DNA from: Liriodendron chinense
Lineage: Eukaryota; Streptophyta; Magnoliopsida; Magnoliales; Magnoliaceae
Direction: 5' to 3'
Assembly (NCBI GenBank): GCA_003013855.2
Contig: PVNU02001548.1
Location: forward strand, 1,860,001 to 1,924,000
DNA: 64,000 nucleotides
Shown: positions 55,318 through 64,000 of the stretch, piece after piece
Layout: each line of letters opens with the position of its first letter
Position numbering within the stretch: the first letter of the stretch is position 1
Notes under the pieces: model-generated
Told to the model about the DNA's origin: nothing
The model's input: the letters and a program-made list of their open reading frames with translations, nothing else
The model's database searches: none
Program-made: the position numbers and the translations under genes

Positions 55318-55830
55318 TAGGGAATTGGTACTATGAGGTCAACCTCATGGGAGCTTCCCATGAGGTCGAGCTATGTGAGCTCCACTGTCCACATCGTACA
55401 TTTTGTGGGTCCCCTCTAGGTTATGAGATATCCCAAAAATCAGCTGTATACAAAACTCAGGTGGGTCACACCATCTAAAACCATGCGAAAGCATGCTAAA
55501 ACATTTAAAAGCAATTGGGGGCTCACCTTAGTTTTGGATACGCCTGAAACTAATCCAAGTGGGACACACAATGGATGGGTTGGATGTCTAAACCACATCT
55601 TAGTGGACCCTATAAACAATCATGTAGGTTTCAATGTGTGGGTAACCACTCTCAACTATTGTCTATGGTATGCCTACTTAAGTCACGTATTGATCTGATT
55701 TCAGGCCCATGGCCCACCATGGAATGGTAATTTGATTGATGGAGTGGATGTCCGAGACACATCAAATGGGGCCCACACAGCTCGACCTCATGGGCAGCTT
55801 CCGTGAGGTCAACCTCGTAGTGTACCATTC

Positions 55831-55832
<2 letters not shown>
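55318..55832. mobile_element. Foldback element with ~60-bp inverted ends
   Basis: Left GGAATTGGTACTATGAGGTC, AACCTCATGGGAGCTTCC and CATGAGGTCGAGCT pair with the right end (rc GGAATGGTACACTACGAGGT, TGACCTCACGGAAGCTGCCC, ATGAGGTCGAGCTG). Both inverted ends themselves contain a small palindrome around AAGCTTCC/GGAAGCT. The interior contains GGGCCCAC-type words. It is followed by an (AT)n run at 55836-55861. No target duplication could be fixed. Confidence 0.78.
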
Positions 55833-55865
<33 letters not shown>

Positions 55866-55938
55866 ATGCACACCTGTGCACACATGTCATGGGCACAAAA
55901 TCTGAACAGTCCATGTGATGCCGCACCTCATCAAACCC

Positions 55939-57871
55939 CTAGGGCCCAACTTTCAACTTGATCCAAGACTCTTTTGGGCCATAGTAAAGAGGCAAATCAA
56001 GTGAGGAAACTGTTTCCTTTTTCCATGGCGTACCTATTATAATCATAAACAAGTGTAGAAAATATCTCTTCATGCTAGGAGATTGTGTTTGTGTAGGGTC
56101 ACAATATCGAATGTACAAGTTGAAGATGAGCTTTTGCTCTCCATGATGAGCTTGTAAAAGAAAGCCTGTAATTTTTTCCATAGATGCAACCTTCACAAAC
56201 TTGTCTTCATTGCTAATAAAAGGTAGACCAATCACCATATTCTTCTGTTTCAATAATTTTAGGCCTCTAAAGTTTAAGTGGCCATATCTCAAATGCCATG
56301 GCCAAGTTAGATCAACTTCTTCAGATTTTAATGCAAAATTTCTTTTTAGCTGCTTGCTAAAAGGAAGAACCTTGTTTGCTGTCATTTTTCATTTTTACCA
56401 CAATTTGCTTGTTCTTCTTATTCGAGATTACGCATTCATCTGTATAAAAATTGACTGAATATCTTCTTTGAATCAATTGTCCAACAATTAGCATATTTTG
56501 ATCCAAACCAGGAACATAAAGAACATAGTGGATAAGTTTAGAATTACCTCCCTTTATTTGTATGGTTAGAACTCCTTTTCTTTCAATATTTTGAAGCTTT
56601 CCATCTCCAAGCTTTACTTGAGAATGCACTCCTTCATTCAAATTAACAAAACAACTCCGTTTTCCTGTCATGTAATTATTGCAACCGCAATCCAAATAGT
56701 AATTATCATTTAATTCTTCTTGAATATTCAAACAGGAATAAAATAATTATTTTCATTTTTTTGTCTTTTATAAAAACTATTCTTCATGCTTTGTCTTATA
56801 CCAACAATCTTTACCTATGTAACTTGATTTTCTGCATATGTTTAACTTGTTGTACAAACAATCCTTATCGACTAGATTCTTTACACATGGAGCATTGAGA
56901 ATTAATTTGGTTGTTATCTCTTGAATTTCTTTGGTTGTCGAAATCAGACCTTTCTCTGCCTCTTCCACGGCCATGGTTAAAATTTATCTTCCTGTGACCT
57001 CTTCTCGATTGTCATATTTGATTTGGATGTGCCTCTTCACTTCTTTTGTCTACTTCTATATTCTTCTTTTTTTGTATATCTATTTTGGATTGAAAACCTT
57101 GCTTTGCAGTTTGCTCCACGAACCTACTCGTCCTTTATTTATGTGCTTGAAGTGAAACCCTTGGCTCATGTAAACTTAGATAAGTCTTTAGATTCATACC
57201 TCGGAGAAGGACTCAACAAGAGTTTCAACACAAGGTCATGGGTTCGAGTACCCATTGTGGTGAAATCCCACTGTGGTGTGAGTGCGTGACTGTGTATGTA
57301 AAAAAAGTCTTTTGATTCTTCTATGACAGCTACTACATGATCAAATTTTATCGGGCGAGTTCTTAAAATGTTTTACACAATTTTCTTATCTTGGATTGTC
57401 CCTTTGTAACTTCTAATTTGATTAATGATGCCAGAAACACGAGAGAAGTTAAAGTTTGAATTGACTCACCTTCCTTCATCTATAAATTGTCAAAATCTGC
57501 CTGAAGAGTTTGAAGTTTGATAGTGATATTCTTTTCTGATCCTTGAAATTCTTTCTTCAGAATTTTCCGCACTTCTTTTGTAGTTGTTGCTGGCAAGAGT
57601 CTGGGAAAGATGCTTTTTCTCACTCCTTGATGGATGAATAGTATAGCTTTGCCATCCTTCTTTTTGTTTTCCTTGAATGCTTGTTGTTTTGCATTTGTCC
57701 ATGTTGCTAATGCTATTGCATTTTCTGGTGCTTCATAGCTGTCCCTTGCAAGTCTTGTGAGATGAAGTGAGTCTTCATTTGAATACTCCAATAGTCATAG
57801 CTTTCTAGTTCGAATATGGGCACCATATTTTGTGAATAATTAAAGGTTGTGTTGATGGAACTTGCTGCCAT
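55939..57871 (-). pseudogene. Copia E gag, protease, pre-integrase
   Basis: Gag starts at ATG 57871: MAASSINTTFNYSQNMVPIF, ESYDYWSIQMKTHFISQDL, then after a shift KKKDGKAILFIHQGVRKSIF and KEFQGSEKNITIKLQTLQAD (57480-57791). A zinc-knuckle remnant lies at 56777-56974 (CRKSSYIGKDCW). The protease is at 56357-56731 (NYYLDCGCNNYMTG, where the active-site DSG is DCG; GKLQNIERKGVLTIQIKGGN; VPGLDQNMLIVGQL). The pre-integrase is at 55939-56385 (WPWHLRYGHLNFRGLKLLKQ, KNMVIGLP). The remainder of the element is missing to the left. Confidence 0.9.
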
Positions 57872-57892
57872 GGATGAATCTTGGTGAACCTG

Positions 57893-57904
57893 GCTTTGAT
57901 ACCA
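57893..57904 (-). promoter_or_regulatory. Copia E primer-binding site
   Basis: GCTTTGATACCA differs by one base from the image of the tRNA-Met primer site, between the gag start and the LTR. Confidence 0.85.
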
Positions 57905-57908
57905 AATT

Positions 57909-58307
57909 TGTCGGGGCAAGGGAAGAAGAAGAAAAACAGGAAGAATATTGTTGTTGCAATTTAATTCTTTAACTTGGAAAATGGTAGTATGGGACTTTAT
58001 GAGGCTATTTATAGAGTCATGGAGAGGATTTTACATACATGGGAAGTACAAAATGACATAAATATTTTAGATCTAAAAGACTTTTCACTTCCCTATGTGC
58101 TTAATATCCTAGGAAGACTAAAGGTTACAATAAACTATAAATGAGCTAACATTTTCCTATGCATTACATTAATACCTTTGAAAGATTAAAAGACACTCAT
58201 GAATGCCTTTGATACTAAAAGACGCTTCTAGATATTATTGTATTTCTATTCTTATTTTCAAATTAATTTATAACACTTATTTCTCATGTGGTAATTGTTG
58301 GAAATGA
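57909..58307 (-). repeat. Copia E 5' LTR
   Basis: Begins TGTCGGGGCAAGGGAAG and has a TATA-like element at about 58009 (plus GGCTATTTATAGAG). The right limit is taken at the poly(C) run because no partner LTR exists in the window. Confidence 0.65.
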
Positions 58308-58326
58308 CCCCCCCCCCCCCCCCCCC
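58308..58326. repeat. Poly(C) tract, 19 nt
   Basis: Uninterrupted C run at the outer edge of the copia E LTR. Confidence 0.95.
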
Positions 58327-59119
58327 GCTCTTGTTTGATTTTCTCTTCCCCTTCATTTTCCTCACTATATTCTTCTTCCAAACAACCCCTTTCCTACAGC
58401 TTTGTATGCATTGACCAAGCCCTTCTCACCATCCGTTCCTCTGTGTTTTCTTGAGTTTCGACTATCTGCATATCCACCTTTCCTATTGTTAATTTAGCCT
58501 AAATCCTATTATTTTGTACTTGCACCAGAGATCTTTTAGGTTCTTTGTCAAAGAGTTGTTAAACGTTCACTACTTGTCCTTCGTACTCCTCCAGTGTGAG
58601 GCGGTATGTATTGTAGTTCATGTTTCAGTTATTTGAGAGGGCCATATCTGGTGATCCAAACTGTTGTTTGATATAGTTGGGCCTACCCTAAAAAGGCCCA
58701 ACAACCAAAATTTCAAAGATTAGGTACTATATGTTTAAACATTGGCATTATCTCAGTTAAGTGTAAACCAATATAGTATATCTTCTTAACCATTAATTTG
58801 TTGCACTACCTATCTTAGGGTAATACTTTCTTTCTTTTTTTTTTGTGTGGATATTTTTGGTGCATTTATCATCCATGTCCAATTATATCATTGGTTTATA
58901 TTATTTATCATCGATCGCGACTAGCCCAAAACCAATATGGTTGGTTTTCCGCGAGTGGGCATTTATGGGGTGTTTGGATCATAAGTTACTTAAGACAAGT
59001 TACTTTTGATTTCTACTTATTACGCAGATAAGTATGTTTGGTAAACAACATGCTTATTAGCCAAAAAGTAGAAAAGCATTTTTGGCTTCCAACATCAGAA
59101 GTAATTAGCCCTCAAGTCC
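58327..59119. other. Unassigned spacer, possible MITE edge
   Basis: No gene. GGGGTGTTTGGATCATAAGT at about 58966 followed by TAAGTATGTTTGGTAAACAA resembles the GGGTGTTTGG termini of Tourist/hAT-type MITEs, but no matching right end was found. Confidence 0.4.
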
Positions 59120-59430
59120 ATTTGGTCCCCCTCACATCCACCATTCATCATTTGTGGCCTACCTTTGACGTGGATTGTTCATTGTATGGGCCCCACCTTT
59201 CGTGTGGGTCGTCCATCATGCACGGCCCACCTTGGATGTGAGCCATTCATCATTAGGGATTGACCTTTTATGTCCACCGTTCATTATGTAGGGCCCGTCT
59301 TTGATGTTGGTCATCCATCATGTGGGGCCCACCTTCAATATCCACCACCTTTCATGTGGACCGTCCATCATGTGGGCCTTGCCTTTGATGTGGGTCGTCC
59401 ATCTTGTGGAGCCCCTCTTAGATATGGGCC
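59120..59430. repeat. 34-bp minisatellite, about 8 copies
   Basis: Degenerate head-to-tail units of the form CCACCTTTGATGTGGGTCGT + CCATCATGTGGGGC. Successive units align at 34-bp steps from about 59152 to 59430, with one partial 16-bp step near 59360. Creates open frames with a short repeating peptide that should not be read as genes. Confidence 0.82.
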
Positions 59431-59960
59431 ACGTCCCACTCAGGAGATCTTTCCATTTAGCAATTCCACCACAATTTTGGAATCGTTGGCCACTTAAACA
59501 TTTGGGAGACCCTGCTTTGCATAAAGCATGAGGGATGAGGCCCTTGTACATTGCCTTGGTTTCGGCCCTTGTGTTAGTTCCGACTTCGTAGCCATTGGAG
59601 AATGCATACAGGAATTCCCCCTCCCTTCCTCTACAGACGACTCCTCCCCTGGATGGACATAGGTTAGACCGGGCCGATCCATCGACATTAAGCTTAACCC
59701 ACCCCTCTTTAGGTCTCACCCATTTCGCCACTAACACGCTACAATGTGGGTGGGGTTTGAAATTAATCTTCATCGCTTCGGGTGGCTCAGGAAAGGAAGG
59801 GATGGGTTGACCCTCTGAATCCAACCAACAACTCAAGAAATGACCGTCTACGCCTGCATAGAGACTCCATCAAAAATCCTGCTACATTCTTGTAAGCCCA
59901 GATTTCCCAAGAACAAAACAGGGTAAAATCCCTCTCAAGACAGATGGATAATATCCAGTT
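59431..59960 (-). pseudogene. LINE RNase H fragment next to minisatellite
   Basis: The minus frame at 59318-59836 reads KWVRPKEGWVKLNVDGSARS, GVVCRGREGEFLYAFSNGYE and TNTRAETKAMYKGL, giving the first Asp (NVDGS) and the Glu (RAETKA) of the LINE RNase H; the second half is deleted. Upstream to about 59960 broken frames give the zf-RVT/linker (WEIWAYKN). The last codons of the frame run into the minisatellite. Confidence 0.85.
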
Positions 59961-59989
59961 GATTTATAACATGTATCCATATTGTCATT

Positions 59990-60510
59990 AGATGTTGGCA
60001 ACATTCTTTTTAAAAATAATAGTGCATCGTTGATGTCATGTGTTATTATCGGCAATGCTAGAATTTTTTTTTTTAGCTAGGATTAATACCTGTGAAATTG
60101 CAAAAAGTAAAAGAATAAAAAGAACCTAGCTGTTTATTTTTATTTTTAGGGAATCCTTCCCAATGATGATTGAAATTAGTACATTATTTATTCTGAATTA
60201 AAAATTAAGCATTACAGTATATTTATTTATTAAATATTTTTATCTCATGGTGCATAATTTGGGTCCTTGTACAATGAAAGCTTATTATATATAGCTACTT
60301 TCTTTTTAATATTTTGAGTTCTAAGTGTGTGATCATGTGTTTGTTAACATCTAAAGTTTCACTGATAGATTCCATCAATTTTCCTAATGTTTTCCCCTAA
60401 CCACGATAAATTCTTCAGAATCTGTGATATTATCAAAGATATCAATACATGTTTTTGTATCTCAAGTCATTGATAGACGTAACAATAGCAATACTCATGG
60501 AACTCTTCCT
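59990..60510. mobile_element. Decayed hAT-B-like copy
   Basis: The right half (about 60300-60480) parallels the right end of other hAT-B copies: GTGTGATCATGTGTTT, AGTTTCACTGATAGATTCC, TTTTCC...CC, GATATTATCAAAGATATC, TTTTTGTATCTC. Termini are not preserved, so limits are rough. Confidence 0.4.
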
Positions 60511-60720
60511 CTTGAGAGTGTGGACTCCATATGTAATGACTTTTTGGATCCTTTATCAGTACTCCTTCTCATAACTTAAATGGAACAAAATATTGAGCAA
60601 TTTTAGGATGTGATGTTGTTTCTTCTTAGTAGTAGTATTCTGCTAAGTGTAAGGATAGGATAGCTGAAAATTGGTTCTACATGAGAAAAGAAAATATCTA
60701 AAAGAGTGAAGAGTTTTTTC
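60511..60720. other. Spacer
   Basis: Nothing recognised between the hAT-B remnant and the LTR of copia F. Confidence 0.4.
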
Positions 60721-61255
60721 TGTTGGGGGCGGAAGCAACCTCAAACTGAATAAAAAAAGTAATAGAGAACTAAAAATTCAAGCGAACACATAGAGTACAT
60801 GAGCTTATACATGGAAAACCCTTGCGGGAAAAAATTGTGGCATGAAGTGACGATCAATCTACTATAATCAGAAAGTTACAAGAGATGGAACAACTTACAG
60901 TAGAAAACCATACCTTTTCCTTTCAAAACCCTAGAATTCATTTTTGTTACTCACCCTAATCGCATTAAGAAGGCGTATTTGTATACTCTTGTACAAGATT
61001 AGGAAATAAAGCCCGTACTTATGCAGTATGTTGATCGGACTGTCGATCGAATCGACAAGTATCAACACTTCATTGATCGAATTGACAATCTCCATCGAAC
61101 GAATCAACAACATCCAAAACATTCCAGAGAGCAATTCGTAATTCCAAATTAATTCCTCAAATTTCTCGATTCGATCAACACATCCTTCTAGTACTAGATT
61201 AAATTTGATCAAATCGAAATGTCTTCACTAGTACTAGATTAAAGACACTCGATCA
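60721..61255 (-). repeat. Copia F 3' LTR
   Basis: Starts TGTTGGGGGCGGAAGCAACC and ends ACTCGATCA, followed by ACAATCTCCACCGGAGC, the complement of a polypurine tract, exactly as in copia A. Its partner would lie beyond the right end of the window. Confidence 0.75.
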
Positions 61256-64000
61256 ACAATCTCCACCGGAGCTTTAATCTTCCAGCTCCACTGCTCCAAT
61301 TTGCTATCACCATCTCTAATCATCTTCAACATAATGCCATCATCACTTCTTGTGCATACTCTGTCTTCATTTATTCTTTGTCAAGTCTAGAGAAGTCGAG
61401 CAAAACTTAAACTTTTCTACAAGAACAACTTTCGTAAGCATGTTCGCCAAATTCATGCTAGTGTGAATCTTTTCAAGAGTGACATCTCCTTCCTCTAGCA
61501 TATGTCAGATAAGTGATGAGGAACATCAATGTGTTTAGTTTGGGAGTGGTACACCAAGTTTTTTGACAAATTGATCACATTCTCGCTATCACAATGTGCA
61601 GGCATGACTTCCTGCTGAAGCCCCAACTCATTCATCATCCCTTAAAACCAAAGAACTTCCTTGAATGCTTCTGTCACTGCCATGTATTCAGCTTTGATTA
61701 TGGAAAGGGCAAATCACGGACTGAAGCTTCGACATCCAACTGATAGTTCCACCCATTAACACAAATGAGTAACCGAAAGTCGACCTTCTATTATCGACAT
61801 TCCCTTCGTAATTCGCATCCACATAGCCTATAAATTTCTCCTCAGAATTTTCAAAAACCAAGATAGTTCGTCGTACGTCGTATGTATTGAAGTAACCATT
61901 TCATTGCTTCCCAATGTTACTTGTCAAGGTTTGACATGTATCTGCTCACAACACTAACCACATGTGAAATACTCAGTCTAATACAGACCATGACATACAT
62001 AAGACTGCCAACCACGCTCAAGTAGGCAAGACGAGACATATACCGCTTTTCTTCATCTGACGTAGGACAATTCCGAAGAAAACTGAAAGTGAGCAACGTG
62101 GGGATTGCTAACCAGTTTTGCCATTATCAGTCCAAAATTCACTAAGACCTTCTCAAGATATTCTTCCTAAGAATATGATAAGCAGCTCCTTTCCATGTCT
62201 CTATGTATATTAATGCGGAGAATCTTCTTTGCAGCCCCCAGATCTTTCATCTCAAATGTCTTGGATAATTGAGCCTTCAGTATGTTGATTTCAGACATGT
62301 TATGATTGGCAATAAATATATTATCAACATACAACACCAAAATAATGAATTCAATATCACTTATTGCTAAAAGATAGACACGATGATCGAATTCACTTAT
62401 AATAAACCATTGACTCAACATGAAAGAATTAAATTTCTTGTATCATTGCCTAGGCGATTGTTTCAGGCCATACAGTAACCTCTTTAACCTACAAAATTTA
62501 TTCTCCTCTCCCTGCACCTCGAACCCTTCAGGTTTCTTCATGTAGGTCTACTCTTCTTGTTCCCCATGTAGAAATACAATCTTTCATCTAACTGTTCCAG
62601 TTCCAGATTAAATTGGGCAACTAAAGCCAATACAAATCTGATAAATTACCTTCTTTAGCACTTGCGAACATCTCATTGAAGTCGACACCCTCCTTCTGAG
62701 CTTAACCCTTCTTTGTCAATCTGGCCTTATTCCTATTCTGATTCTTCTAGTAAATCCACTTGCAATAGATCACTTTACGCCCAACGGGTAGCTCCACTAG
62801 CTCCCACGTTTCATTCTTGTACAAAGAGTCCATCTCATCATGCATCGCTGCCATCCACTTCTCTACATCTCTGTCTTCTAGAGCTTTCTGAAAAGTAGAC
62901 GGATCCCCCTCATCTATAATGAAAGAAAATTTAATGATTGAGTCATCCCTATATCTCAACGGTAACCTGCGATCCCTTTGTGGATTTCTCCTGGCAGGTG
63001 GCTACTCAACCTCTTCCTATACCTCTACTTATAGCTTAGGTTCTTCAAGTTTTCACCCTTGTCTGTTTCAAGATCAATAACTGATTTTTTTTTTTTTTTT
63101 ACTTTCTTGTGCTCATCCTTCCAAAACAAGGAACTTTCATTACTTAATGTCCTGACTAAATATTAATTCCTGTGAAAGTCGGTCAAACAATTTATAGCTT
63201 TTCACTCCATTGCCATAGTTGACAAAAGTACACTTCTTAGCCATTTGGTCTAGCTTATCTCTCTCAACTGACGGTACATGAGAGTAAGCATCACAACTAA
63301 ATATCTATAGCCATGAGTAATCAACTACTTGACCACTCCACACTTATGGAATTTTGCAATCAATGGCTGTAGAGGAAGATCGATTTACTAAATAGCAAGT
63401 CGTTGAGACGACCTCAGCCCATAGCTCCTTTCCCAATTCTAAAATTACTCAACATACTGCGGGCCCTTTTCAAAAGAGTCTGGTTCATACAGTTTAGCCA
63501 TATCATTCTACTATGGTGTATGCCTCATTGTGTTGTGCCTCACTATCTTCGCATTCTTACAGTATTGGTTGGTTAGATTCCTTAGAAGGAAATTCACTGT
63601 CGTTGTTTGTCATTAGAATTTTCACTTTTCACCCTGTCTGTCATTAGAAAGTAGCAAACACATTAGATTTATGTTTCATAAAATAAACCCAAACCTTTCT
63701 AGAGAGAAACCGTCAATGAATATAGCAAAGTCTGACGACCCTCTAAAAACAATAGGCGACGATGCCCACACATCCAAACGCACATAATCTAGCTGTCCTT
63801 TACTAGCATGTTTTTCGGTTTTAAAGCTTAACCTAAATTATTTTCCATATATGTAATACTCACATTATCTAAATCAAAACTTTTAAAACTAGAAATTAAG
63901 TGGCGATTGTTAAGTACCTTCATACCTCGCTTGCTCATATGGCCTAGGCACGCATGCCATAAACGTGCCGACGTGGATTATGAAACAAACCCTGGAGCTC
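61256..64000 (-). pseudogene. Copia F RNase H, RT, integrase (incomplete)
   Basis: Minus sense, right to left. Pre-integrase and core at 63650-63960 (RLWHACLGHMSKRGMKVLNN, GFSRKVWVYFMKHKS in broken frames); RT entry at 62747-62959 (DPSTFQKALEDRDVEKWMAA, MHDEMDSLYKNETWELVELP); catalytic part at 62167-62421 (IILVLYVDNIFIANHN: YVDD read as YVDN; KTFEMKDLGAAKKILRINI); RNase H near 61650-61700 (AEYMAVTEAFKEVLWF). The frame is repeatedly broken and the YVDN change removes one catalytic Asp. The element continues past 64000. Confidence 0.88.

Noticed and set aside
55423..55698. 91-codon plus-strand open frame
   Set aside because: Falls inside the foldback element and has no recognisable domain.
59120..59430. 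CRISPR-like array
   Set aside because: 34-bp units are adjacent without unique spacers, and the genome is a plant; it is a minisatellite.

Overview
This window is plant nuclear DNA made almost entirely of mobile elements. Most copies are old and decayed, and many are nested in one another. Evidence for a plant: Ty1/copia and Ty3/gypsy elements primed by initiator-Met tRNA, plant-type L1 LINEs with a C-terminal RNase H, hAT elements with 8-bp target duplications, and AT-rich spacers with long CT/GA microsatellites. Palindromic elements rich in GGGCCCACC suggest a magnoliid-like genome, but that is a recollection-based inference. I found no supported host gene, rRNA, tRNA or CRISPR array.

Layout. 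0.9-2.8 kb: decayed gypsy RT/RNase H/integrase on the minus strand. 3.4-6.2 kb: solo LTR with a perfect TSD. 6.9-7.8 kb: non-autonomous hAT (called hAT-B). 8.2-17.2 kb: a copia element (A) with both LTRs, broken by three later insertions: a hAT-B copy, a second solo LTR of the same family as the first, and a small hAT (hAT-A MITE) in its right LTR. 17.9-21.8 kb: gypsy (G) gag-PR-RT split by a 1.3-kb LTR-like insert. 22.4-31.5 kb: an L1 LINE on the plus strand, split by a 5.8-kb hAT (hAT-A) that carries the only long intact gene of the window, a 1038-codon BED/DUF659/hATC transposase. 32.7-37.5 kb: copia B. 37.6-39.4 kb: unexplained, possibly organelle-derived island. 39.4-40.4 kb: two LINE ends. 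42.9-43.3 kb: second hAT-A MITE. 43.9-46.7 kb: 2.7-kb hAT-B element with palindromic elements nested in it. 46.9-47.8 kb: 5'-truncated LINE with an 11-bp TSD. 47.8-48.7 kb: two fresh tandem duplications. 49.0-53.8 kb: copia C in an LTR-gag-LTR-gag arrangement fused to gypsy D. 54.1-54.8 kb: inverted LINE repeat. 55.3-55.8 kb: palindromic element. 55.9-58.3 kb: copia E. 59.1-60.0 kb: minisatellite and LINE end. 60.7-64.0 kb: copia F, running off the window.

How the parts work together. The most coherent system is the hAT-A family: one full element with an uninterrupted transposase, CpG-rich GTAACGG/CCGTTAC subterminal arrays, a 155-bp tandem array upstream of the gene, and two ~350-bp deletion derivatives that keep only the ends. 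The transposase has Asn where the family usually has the second catalytic Asp, so it may be inactive. A second hAT family (CAGTGTTC ends) has three bounded copies here and no transposase in the window.
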